Source: Halomonas sp. TD01
Lineage (GTDB): Bacteria > Pseudomonadota > Gammaproteobacteria > Pseudomonadales > Halomonadaceae
Length of the DNA stretch: 64,000 nt
Direction of reading: 5' to 3'
NCBI RefSeq assembly: GCF_923868895.1
Contig: NZ_OV350343.1
Span: 248,001 to 312,000 of the forward strand
The stretch's first letter is position 1, and every line of letters starts with the position of its first letter. The position numbers and the translations under genes are program-made. Shown one piece after another: positions 25,897 through 33,406 of this stretch. Below the pieces are notes generated by a model that ran no database searches, had not been told where the DNA came from, and saw only the letters and a list, made by a program, of their open reading frames with translations.

Positions 25897-26445
25897 TCAT
25901 TTAAGACAGCGTTGCAATAGCTCTTCAGCAGCGGCGCTGCCTAATTCGGTTAAGTGGGCAATATTTCGCTCAGGAATTTGCTCCGTATCACCGTAAAAAG
26001 CAATGGCTTTTTCGACACTAGCCTCGCGCAACAGATGAACCATCGCATAGGGCGAACGGTTGGTGTAATTGGCTGCGTCTTCAGGTTCAGCATCGGCAAA
26101 ACAGTAGTCAGGATGGAACGTTGCTAACTGATAGACCCCTTCATACCCCAATTCTGCCAGAAGATTTTCAGCAAGCTCTATATAGTCCAGGTAGTGGTCA
26201 AAGTTTTTAAACAGCGTGGGAAATATCAGTAGCGTGGTTTCCGTTTCTGGATGCTCATTTAACCACTCCACTTCGGCAATAAGCTCTTCCAATGCCACGT
26301 CGATTTTTTTCGAGCGCACTACCTCAACCCGAAGAGTACCGCCTTCAAGCTCGCGTTTAGCAAACGGGCATATATTGTGCCCAACAATAAACGTGCGCAC
26401 CCATGCTAATGTCTGTTCCGCTATCTGGTTATCTGCCGCTTGCAT
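25897..26445 (-). CDS. DUF1415 family protein
   Basis: A 182-residue soluble protein matching the conserved, uncharacterised DUF1415 family: WVRTFIVGHNICPFAKRE near the N terminus and the FHPDYCFADAEPEDAANYTNRSPYP-like stretch (ATFHPDYCFAD, NYTNRSPYAMVH) are characteristic. Two conserved Cys and several His/Asp suggest a metal or redox site, but no function is known. It lies downstream of and convergent to the GNAT gene. Confidence 0.85.
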   Translation of the reverse strand: MQAADNQIAEQTLAWVRTFIVGHNICPFAKRELEGGTLRVEVVRSKKIDVALEELIAEVEWLNEHPETETTLLIFPTLFKNFDHYLDYIELAENLLAELGYEGVYQLATFHPDYCFADAEPEDAANYTNRSPYAMVHLLREASVEKAIAFYGDTEQIPERNIAHLTELGSAAAEELLQRCLK

Positions 26446-26524
26446 TGCACCTACTACCTTACGTGGCGTGGCCGAAAGCCACTGTTAAAACGCTCCAGTG
26501 TACCTGCAGGAAACCTCAAATACT

Positions 26525-27196
26525 TCAGACATGCGACTGATATCGCGCCAGCGCCACTTCATAGGATTTGTGAATGTGCGCTTCCATTAGGGCGCGAGCC
26601 GCTTTGCCATCTCGGCTTAGCGCCAGTTCAACAAGTTCGTCATGCTGTTCATCTAACGCTTGGCGAACAGCGGGTATTTTGGGTCCCAAACGGCGATAGC
26701 GGTCAAACTGGTCGTGGAGCTGTTCGATAAATCGCAGCAACCAGACAGACCCACAAGGTGCTACCAGGGTGCGATGAAACTGAGTATGAAGCCGCTCCCA
26801 CTCGTCAATTTTGTCGAGCGACATATCGGCTCGTTTTAAGCGATGCGCCGCTGCCAGCAGGTCGGCTTCCCATACCTCATCGCCATAAGCAATTGCCTGC
26901 TCTAGGGCCATCCCTTCCAGTTCTTTTCGCAAGCGGGCAATATCATCCAACTCCTCTCGTGATAGCTTTGGCACCCTAAAGCCGCGTTGGTTTTCTTGGA
27001 TTAATAAGCCGTAAGCCGCCAATTTATTTAATGCTTCACGCAGCGGGCTTAACCCTACTTGGTAGTGCTCTTTGAGCGCATTAATGGCTAATTTTTCGCC
27101 TGCGGCAAAGCGGCCATCCACTAAATCTTTACGCAATGCATCATAAATAGGGCTAGAGGAGGCCGTACCAGTAGGAAGGGGTATGTGTTTGTTCAC
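26525..27196 (-). CDS. GntR-family regulator, FadR/FCD subfamily
   Basis: A 223-residue regulator with a GntR winged HTH (LAINALKEHYQVGLSPLREALNKLAAYGL, positions ~35-65) and an all-helical FCD effector domain with the metal-ligand pattern HTQFHRTL and EQHDELVELAL. The start is the GTG at 27196, preceded by AAAGGAGC; the reading frame continues upstream to 27565, but that stretch is not protein-like. It is divergent from the chromate-transporter/gamma-glutamyltransferase operon, which it probably controls in response to an organic acid. Confidence 0.85.
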   Translation of the reverse strand: MNKHIPLPTGTASSSPIYDALRKDLVDGRFAAGEKLAINALKEHYQVGLSPLREALNKLAAYGLLIQENQRGFRVPKLSREELDDIARLRKELEGMALEQAIAYGDEVWEADLLAAAHRLKRADMSLDKIDEWERLHTQFHRTLVAPCGSVWLLRFIEQLHDQFDRYRRLGPKIPAVRQALDEQHDELVELALSRDGKAARALMEAHIHKSYEVALARYQSHV

Positions 27197-27386
27197 TCCA
27201 TGCTCCTTTTGCGTATCCTTCGCGAACGCGGTAGTTAAGGAGATTCTATGACTAGCTGTTGACGCCCCACAACAGGCGCACCTATATTCTATTTTAGTCA
27301 AAATAATCGATTTTTTGCCACACAAACGATAGGTAGGCACGCCTGATGTTCTTAATTGAGATGTCTCCACTGTGGGCAGTGGGCAC

Positions 27387-27944
27387 ATGAAACAAACAGC
27401 GCTTTTTTGGGCGTTTTTCCGCGTTGGCATTTTTGGCTTCGGTGGTGGCCCAGCAATGATACCTCTGGTACGCGCTGAAGTCGTTACACGGTACCAGTGG
27501 TTAACCGATGAGGAGTTTGCCGATGTGTTAGCTATTGGCAATACGCTGCCGGGGCCTATCGCCACTAAAATGCCTGGCTATATCGGCTACCGAGTCGCGG
27601 GTGTCAGTGGCTGCGCAGCCGCTGTTATTGCCGTTATTCTGCCGATGATTGTTGCGATGATAGCGATGCTAGGCATTTTTAGTCGCTATCGTGACGTCGC
27701 CTGGATACGCGGCATGGGGCAGGCCGTCATTCCTGTCGTTATGGTCATGATGGGGCAGTTAGCGTGGGACTTCTTTGACAAATCCAACGCTGCCCTCGGC
27801 TGGTTAACTAGCACTCTCATGGCGTTAATCTCGGGCGGTTTAATCTACTGGCTAGGTGTGCATCCGGGCTGGGTGATTGGTGCCATCCTGCTAACAGCCT
27901 TGCTGCGCCCTGCGGGTGAAAAACGCGTGGAAGACTCGGCATGA
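27387..27944 (+). CDS. chromate transporter family protein, first half (CHR domain)
   Basis: A 185-residue membrane protein comprising one CHR domain, with GFGGGPAMIPLVRAEVV and GNTLPGPIATKMPGYIGY motifs and about six hydrophobic segments. Short CHR proteins work in pairs, and the second half follows with a 4-base overlap. ATG 27387 is preferred over the upstream GTG at 27372. The CHR family is named for chromate efflux, but many members transport other anions. The FCD-type regulator and a gamma-glutamyltransferase next door argue against a dedicated chromate role. Confidence 0.85.
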   Translation: MKQTALFWAFFRVGIFGFGGGPAMIPLVRAEVVTRYQWLTDEEFADVLAIGNTLPGPIATKMPGYIGYRVAGVSGCAAAVIAVILPMIVAMIAMLGIFSRYRDVAWIRGMGQAVIPVVMVMMGQLAWDFFDKSNAALGWLTSTLMALISGGLIYWLGVHPGWVIGAILLTALLRPAGEKRVEDSA

Positions 27945-28471
27945 TCTACTGGGAGCTTTTCTTAGCGTTTTTCATTCCTAACATTATTGGCTACGGCGGC
28001 GGCCCAGCAATTATTCCTCTTGTTGAAGCCGAAGTGGTTGGCCGTTATGGCTGGATGACCTCTCAAGAGTTCGCCGAAACCCTGGCCTTGGGTAACGCCC
28101 TCCCCAGCCCTATTGCTACTAAAATGGCGGGCTACGTCGGCTATGACGTCGCTGGCATTGGCGGAGCATTTGTGGCCGTTTCAGCAACGGTGATTCCCTC
28201 TTTACTGCTGATGATTGGGGCGCTGGGGCTGCTTTATCGCCACCGCAACTCTCCGCGTGTCAAACGCATGAGCCAGTGGGTTCGTCCGGTAATCGCCATG
28301 ATGATGGCATGGCTAACCCTTGGTTTTTTCATGGAAAGCATCAACAGCAGTGGCATGCTGCATACCTTTTTACTGGGGGGTGTCGCAGCGGTTGCCTTAG
28401 TGCGCTTTAACATTCACCCCGCGTTTGTTGTTATCGGCGCATTAGTTTACGGCGCTCTTTTTATTAGCTAA
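27941..28471 (+). CDS. chromate transporter family protein, second half (CHR domain)
   Basis: A 176-residue partner of the preceding half-transporter, with the parallel motifs GYGGGPAIIPLVEAEVV and GNALPSPIATKMAGYVGY. Its ATG overlaps the stop of the first half (ATGA), implying translational coupling and a 1:1 heterodimer with inverted topology. It is followed 20 bp later by the gamma-glutamyltransferase gene. Confidence 0.85.
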   Translation: MIYWELFLAFFIPNIIGYGGGPAIIPLVEAEVVGRYGWMTSQEFAETLALGNALPSPIATKMAGYVGYDVAGIGGAFVAVSATVIPSLLLMIGALGLLYRHRNSPRVKRMSQWVRPVIAMMMAWLTLGFFMESINSSGMLHTFLLGGVAAVALVRFNIHPAFVVIGALVYGALFIS

Positions 28472-28491
28472 CAAAAAATACGGGGACTCGT

Positions 28492-30099
28492 ATGTATAAC
28501 AATGCACTCTACTACCCTAACGCTTCTCGCCGGATGGCGACGTTTGGCAAACGCGGCATGGTTGCGACGTCCCAACCGTTGGCTGCCCAGGTCGGTATTA
28601 GCATTTTACAGCAGGGTGGTAACGCGATTGACGCTGCCATCGCCACAGCAGCGGCGCTCACCGTGGTGGAGCCGACCTCCAACGGCATTGGCAGCGATGC
28701 TTTCGCCATTGTATGGGTGAATGGCAAACTACACGGACTCAACGCCAGTGGCCCAGCCCCTCAAGCAGCGACCATTGAGGCAATAAAAGCACTGGGCCAT
28801 GACACGATACCCAACCACGGCATGCTGCCAGTGACCGTACCTGGAGCCCCCGCCGCCTGGGCGATGCTTTCTGAGCGCTTTGGTAAGTTACCGTTTGCAC
28901 AGTTGCTAGCCCCAGCCATTGCCTTGGCGGAAGAAGGCTTTGCGGTGACGCCCGTTATTCATCAAATGTGGCAAGAAGCTTTCACTACCTACTCAGCTTA
29001 TAGTGAAGCTGCTTTCAAGCCCTGGTTCGATACGTTCGCGCCAAAAGGTCGCGCTCCACGCCCGGATGAGATGTGGTCATCGCCTGATCACGCTAACAGC
29101 TTAAACGCTATCGCCAACACCAAGGCCGAAGCCTTTTATAAAGGCGAACTGGCAGACGCTATTGATGCGTTTTCCCAGAAACACGGCGGTTTATTGCGTA
29201 AAGAAGATCTTGCCGCCTATCAGCCGGAATGGGTAGATCCCATTAGCATTCGCTATAAAGGACACGACATTTGGGAGATTCCCCCCAACGGCAGCGGTAT
29301 GATCGTGCTCCAAGCACTTGGTATGTTGGAACGTCTAGAAGCCTGCCCAGGTAACACCTTAGAAACTCTTCACCGCCGCATCGAAGCTACGAAACTGGCC
29401 TACATGGATGGTTTCAAACACATTACTGAGCGTGCTGACATGGCTCCTAGCATCGAGCAGATGCTAGATGATGGCTACTTAAAAGCGCGCGCCGCACTGA
29501 TTGGCGAGCAGGCCGTTGATCCTGTCCATGGCAACCCCTTACAAGGCGGCACCGTGTATCTTGCGACCGCCGACAGCGACGGCAATATGGTGTCGTTTAT
29601 CCAGAGTAATTTTAAAGGGTTTGGCTCTGGCATGGTGGTGCCAGGCACCGGCATTAGCCTACAAAACCGCGGCTGGTCGTTCTCCCTAGACCCAAAACAT
29701 GCCAATGCATTAGCCCCCGGCAAACGCACCTATCACACCATTATTCCTGGGTTTATTACCAAAGATAACCAAGCAGTGGGGCCATTTGGCGTCATGGGCG
29801 GCTATATGCAGCCTCAAGGACAGCTGCAGGTAGTGACGGCCATGCTGGAAGATCACTTAAACCCGCAAGCCGCATTAGATATGCCCCGCTGGAAATGGAC
29901 CAAAGGCACAACGGTTGAGGTTGAAGCCGATTTCCCCAACCATCTTGCCTTGGCGTTGGCGAGTCGCGGACATCACATTGTAAAAGTGGCTGATTCAATT
30001 AGCTTTGGCCGCGGTCAAATTATCCTGCGTGACCCTGACAGCGGTGTTCTGCAAGGGGGGACCGAACCACGCACTGATGGTGCGGTATTACCTCTTTAA
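28492..30099 (+). CDS. gamma-glutamyltransferase / acylase family, cytosolic form
   Basis: A 535-residue Ntn-hydrolase that self-cleaves before a Thr. The large-subunit motif GGNAIDAAIATAAALTVVEP and the cleavage region GGTVYLATADSDGNMVSF with the candidate nucleophile Thr (~residue 352), followed by GFGSGMVVPGTGI, identify the family. There is no signal peptide, unlike periplasmic GGT, so it probably works in the cytosol on an imported gamma-glutamyl or acyl compound. It is the third gene of the CHR-CHR-GGT unit. Confidence 0.88.
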   Translation: MYNNALYYPNASRRMATFGKRGMVATSQPLAAQVGISILQQGGNAIDAAIATAAALTVVEPTSNGIGSDAFAIVWVNGKLHGLNASGPAPQAATIEAIKALGHDTIPNHGMLPVTVPGAPAAWAMLSERFGKLPFAQLLAPAIALAEEGFAVTPVIHQMWQEAFTTYSAYSEAAFKPWFDTFAPKGRAPRPDEMWSSPDHANSLNAIANTKAEAFYKGELADAIDAFSQKHGGLLRKEDLAAYQPEWVDPISIRYKGHDIWEIPPNGSGMIVLQALGMLERLEACPGNTLETLHRRIEATKLAYMDGFKHITERADMAPSIEQMLDDGYLKARAALIGEQAVDPVHGNPLQGGTVYLATADSDGNMVSFIQSNFKGFGSGMVVPGTGISLQNRGWSFSLDPKHANALAPGKRTYHTIIPGFITKDNQAVGPFGVMGGYMQPQGQLQVVTAMLEDHLNPQAALDMPRWKWTKGTTVEVEADFPNHLALALASRGHHIVKVADSISFGRGQIILRDPDSGVLQGGTEPRTDGAVLPL

Positions 30100-30250
30100 A
30101 CGTTCTGCTACCTGCCCTTAGCTCCACGTTGCAGCACCGACTTGGTTCACTTACTGCTGGGCAATTAACGCACTGCCCAGCAGTAGGCTAGCTATCAACG
30201 CCAAAGCATCGCATCATGGCAACCACTTTTATCGGTTATGTTGCTAATCA

Positions 30251-32098
30251 ATGACGCCACCCCCTTCTGTACCCGCTCACTCCCCTTTCAGCGGATTTTT
30301 TAGCGTGTTCCGTTATAGCCGACGCGCGCTTGCGTTGGTGTGGGAAACTTCCCGCTGGATGATGCTTGGTTTAGCGTTATGTACCTTAGTCGCTGGGGTT
30401 TTGCCTGCCGTGGCCGCCTGGGTTGGTCAGTTGATTGTTGATGGCGTCGTGGCGGCAATGGACAGCTATCAGGCAGCGAATTCACCTAATCTGTGGGAAA
30501 CGCTAACCCCGGTATTAGGTTTGGTGGCCCTGGAAGGGTTGATTATTGCGTTTATCGCCCTGGCTCAACGTGGGCTGGCTGCTCAGCAATCACTATTACG
30601 TGCGTTGCTAGGCCAGAAAGTCAACGTGATGATTTTAGAGAAGGCGGGCACCTTATCACTCAGCCAATTTGAAGACTCCGAACTGTACGACAAGCTCACT
30701 CGCGCCCGCCGCGAAGCATCCACCCGTCCGCTCGCCCTCGTCAATAAAACCTTTGGACTGCTACAGAACGCTATTTCGTTGGTCAGTTTCGGATTTCTCC
30801 TGGTGCAGTTTTCACCGTGGGCGCTATTGATCTTGGTAGTTGGAGCGTTACCGGTGTTTCTCTCAGAAGCGAAGTTTTCCGGCGATGCCTTTCGGCTATT
30901 TCGCTGGCGTTCACCGCAAACCCGTATGCAGATGTACCTGGAAACGGTATTGGCAAGGGAAGACAGTATTAAAGAAGTAAAGCTTTTCGGTTTAGAAGGC
31001 CTTTTTCTGCAGCGCTACCGAGATATTTTTACCCAGCTATTTGCCGAAGACCGACGGTTAACCCTGCGCAGAGAAAGCTGGGGATTTATCCTTGGCTTAC
31101 TGGGCACGCTCACGTTTTATGCTGCTTATGGCTGGGTGGTGGTCGAAACGGTCGCTGGAGCACTCACCCTGGGTCAAATGACCATGTACTTAATGGTGTT
31201 TAAGCAAGGCCAAGGAGCGTTATCGGCAAGCCTGACAGCGGTCAGCGGTATGTACGAAGATAACCTTTACTTATCAAACCTCTACGAATACCTTGAGCAG
31301 CCAACGGACGCCGAAGAAGGCGATCTTTCCCAGGGCATAACGCCAGGAGATGGGCTGCGCTTTGAGCACGTCAGCTTCGCCTACCCAGGTGGCAGCGAAG
31401 TATTACACGATATTTCTTTGCATTTACCCCCTGGCAAAAGTATTGCACTCGTTGGCGAAAACGGCTCAGGTAAAACGACGCTAATTAAGCTATTAACGCG
31501 ACTTTACCGTCCCACCAATGGGCGAATTCTGCTAGATGGCAGCGACCTTAATCACTGGAATACCCAGGCATTACGGGAACGGGTGGGCGTTATTTTCCAG
31601 GACTTTGTGCGCTATCAGCTTTCAGTAGGTGAAAACTTAGGTGTGGGTGATACGCATGCCTTTGGCGATGAGAAACGCTGGCAGCAAGCTGCTCACGATG
31701 GCATGGCGGATAGCTTTATCGACCGCATGCCACATGGCTACCAAACCCAGCTGGGACGCTGGTTTAAAAATGGCCAAGAGCTCTCCGGCGGCCAGTGGCA
31801 GAAAGTCGCGCTTTCGCGTGCTTATATGCGACACAATGCCGATATTTTGGTGCTAGATGAACCTACTGCAGCCATGGATGCCGCAGCAGAAGCAGAAGTA
31901 TTCGCCCGCTTCCGCGAGCACAGCCGCGATAAAATGACGATTTTGATCTCTCACCGTTTTTCGACGGTGCGCAGCGCCGACCAGATCATTGTGATTGACC
32001 AGGGGAGAATTATTGAGCGCGGCACCCATGAAGAACTGCTAACAGTCAACGGAAGGTATGCTTCGTTATTTCATTTGCAGGCAGAAGGTTATCAATAA
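30251..32098 (+). CDS. ABC transporter, fused permease and ATPase
   Basis: A 615-residue half-size ABC exporter. Residues ~20-330 hold six membrane helices. The ATPase has Walker A GENGSGKTTL, signature LSGGQWQK, Walker B ILVLDEPTAAMD and the H-loop ISHRFSTVR. It should homodimerise. No adjacent substrate gene (peptide, bacteriocin, lipid) is present, so the substrate is unknown. The start ATG at 30251 has no strong ribosome site. Confidence 0.87.
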   Translation: MTPPPSVPAHSPFSGFFSVFRYSRRALALVWETSRWMMLGLALCTLVAGVLPAVAAWVGQLIVDGVVAAMDSYQAANSPNLWETLTPVLGLVALEGLIIAFIALAQRGLAAQQSLLRALLGQKVNVMILEKAGTLSLSQFEDSELYDKLTRARREASTRPLALVNKTFGLLQNAISLVSFGFLLVQFSPWALLILVVGALPVFLSEAKFSGDAFRLFRWRSPQTRMQMYLETVLAREDSIKEVKLFGLEGLFLQRYRDIFTQLFAEDRRLTLRRESWGFILGLLGTLTFYAAYGWVVVETVAGALTLGQMTMYLMVFKQGQGALSASLTAVSGMYEDNLYLSNLYEYLEQPTDAEEGDLSQGITPGDGLRFEHVSFAYPGGSEVLHDISLHLPPGKSIALVGENGSGKTTLIKLLTRLYRPTNGRILLDGSDLNHWNTQALRERVGVIFQDFVRYQLSVGENLGVGDTHAFGDEKRWQQAAHDGMADSFIDRMPHGYQTQLGRWFKNGQELSGGQWQKVALSRAYMRHNADILVLDEPTAAMDAAAEAEVFARFREHSRDKMTILISHRFSTVRSADQIIVIDQGRIIERGTHEELLTVNGRYASLFHLQAEGYQ

Positions 32099-32121
32099 AA
32101 AAGCCGACCCAATAGGTCGGC
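32094..32121 (-). terminator. Rho-independent terminator downstream of arfA
   Basis: The stem GCCGACC/GGTCGGC (32103-32109 with 32115-32121) is followed on the minus strand by a run of T (32094-32102, broken only near its end). It terminates leftward transcription. A second hairpin, TTGCTCGG/CCGAGCAA (32136-32143 with 32152-32159), lies just before it. Confidence 0.7.
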
Positions 32122-32175
32122 CAAGCTGATGAGAGTTGCTCGGTAAAAAGGCCGAGCAATAAGATGCCTGGGGAA

Positions 32176-32215
32176 GGCATCGCCAAAACGCCTGGTTAAG
32201 CGGCTTGGCGATGCC
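32176..32215 (-). promoter_or_regulatory. hairpin spanning the arfA stop codon
   Basis: A perfect 11-bp stem, TTGGCGATGCC (32205-32215) with GGCATCGCCAA (32176-32186), whose 18-base loop contains the arfA stop codon (32196-32198). In E. coli, a hairpin in the same place of arfA mRNA is cut by RNase III, producing a nonstop message controlled by tmRNA. The geometry here supports the same control. Confidence 0.75.
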
Positions 32216-32345
32216 CTCGCTCTGAGGCTTTACCTTTGCGGGAGTAGCTGCCTTTACCTTTTTTCGGTGTTTGCTGCTGCATTTTGAACATGGGCGTTCG
32301 CAGCTGCGCTTTCAGTGCGTTATCGCGTATCTTGCCTTTTTTCAC
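32196..32345 (-). CDS. arfA: alternative ribosome-rescue factor ArfA
   Basis: A 49-residue basic protein that, with release factor 2, frees ribosomes stalled on nonstop mRNA when tmRNA is lacking. KKGKIRDNALKAQLRTPMF matches the ArfA core, and KKGKGSYSRKGK is the signature basic segment entering the empty mRNA channel. The start is the GTG at 32345, preceded by GAGGAG; the upstream in-frame extension to 32480 is not ArfA-like. The stop codon sits in the loop of a strong hairpin, giving the expected nonstop autoregulation. Confidence 0.88.
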   Translation of the reverse strand: MKKGKIRDNALKAQLRTPMFKMQQQTPKKGKGSYSRKGKASERGHRQAA

Positions 32346-32506
32346 GGTGTACTCCTCAGTCTTTGAAAAAACAGTCTTTGAAAAAACAGACATTAACAAA
32401 CGCTTATCTGGCAGCGCAGTAGTTTGTCCTGCCCCTACTGTTGCCGCCATTCCTATTTGTTTAGCCGCTTCTACGACCAAATGAGATTGATCAAGTTCCC
32501 AATGCT

Positions 32507-33406
32507 TTACGATGACGTTTGATCACCATTGGTGGCCAGCGTGCTCGCGGCAGGACTGTCTGCCACCATGCTCACCACGCTGCCCACCATAATCAGGCAT
32601 GGCGAGGGTAACGGTTGAGCAGCGAGTCGCGCGGGCATGTCCGCTAACGTGCCCACCAATGATTGCTGTTCGGGCTGGCTAGCATTGGCCACCAACATAA
32701 TGGGCCACGTATCCGGCAGTCCCGCTTGGCGTAGGCCGTGGCAGATAGCGTCTACTTTGGAAAGTCCCATATAGAACACCAGGGTTTCATCCTGACGGGC
32801 AAGGTTGGTCCAGTCCGGCGTGCCGCCCTCCCGGCACAGTTGCGCCGTAATAAAGCGCAGCTGCTGGGCATGGCCACGATCAGTTAGCGGAATACCCATC
32901 CCCGCAGCGGCTGCCGAGGCAGCGGTAATGCCTGGTACTATTTCGGCTGATATTGAGGCATTTGCTAATGCTCCCAGCTCTTCGCCCATGCGCCCAAACA
33001 CGCCTGGGTCGCCACCTTTCAAACGCACAACCGACTTACCTGCCTGGGCAAGCGATACGATCAGCGCACCTATCTCATCTTGAGGCACGCTATGATGCCC
33101 GCTTGCTTTTCCCACGTAATAGCGTTCGGTGCCTGGCGGTATCAGCCCCAGCACATCGTCACCCACTAAGCGGTCATAGACTACCGCATCGGCTTGCATT
33201 AACAGACGCGCTGCTTTCAAGGTGAGCAGTTCCATATCTCCACTGCCTGCACCGACTAAATACACTGTCCCAGAACGGCATTCGCCGCTAAGCGGAAGGC
33301 TTAAGCGCGTGGCTGATTCGCGGCCAAAGGGCGCTAACACCCGCTGGCTGAGGCGCATAAAGGCCTCAAGCCATTTCTGGGTGAGTTGTTTGCTTAGCGC
33401 ACGCAT
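32507..33406 (-). CDS. cobA: uroporphyrinogen-III C-methyltransferase (SUMT)
   Basis: SAM-dependent methylation of uroporphyrinogen III to precorrin-2, the first step to siroheme. It has the motifs VYLVGAGSGDMELLTLKA at the N terminus of the domain, VVYDRLV, RLKGGDPGVFGR and GITAASAAAA. A ~45-residue N-terminal extension precedes the core. ATG 33406 has a GAGGAG site and lies inside the end of nasA (41-base overlap), implying translational coupling. Siroheme is the cofactor of NirB, so it completes the nitrate assimilation locus. No CysG oxidase/chelatase domain is fused. Confidence 0.92.
   Translation of the reverse strand: MRALSKQLTQKWLEAFMRLSQRVLAPFGRESATRLSLPLSGECRSGTVYLVGAGSGDMELLTLKAARLLMQADAVVYDRLVGDDVLGLIPPGTERYYVGKASGHHSVPQDEIGALIVSLAQAGKSVVRLKGGDPGVFGRMGEELGALANASISAEIVPGITAASAAAAGMGIPLTDRGHAQQLRFITAQLCREGGTPDWTNLARQDETLVFYMGLSKVDAICHGLRQAGLPDTWPIMLVANASQPEQQSLVGTLADMPARLAAQPLPSPCLIMVGSVVSMVADSPAASTLATNGDQTSS

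Noticed and set aside
27197..27565. Upstream in-frame extension of the GntR regulator
   Set aside because: It overlaps the promoter and start of the divergent CHR gene and lacks protein-like composition; GTG 27196 has AAAGGAGC.
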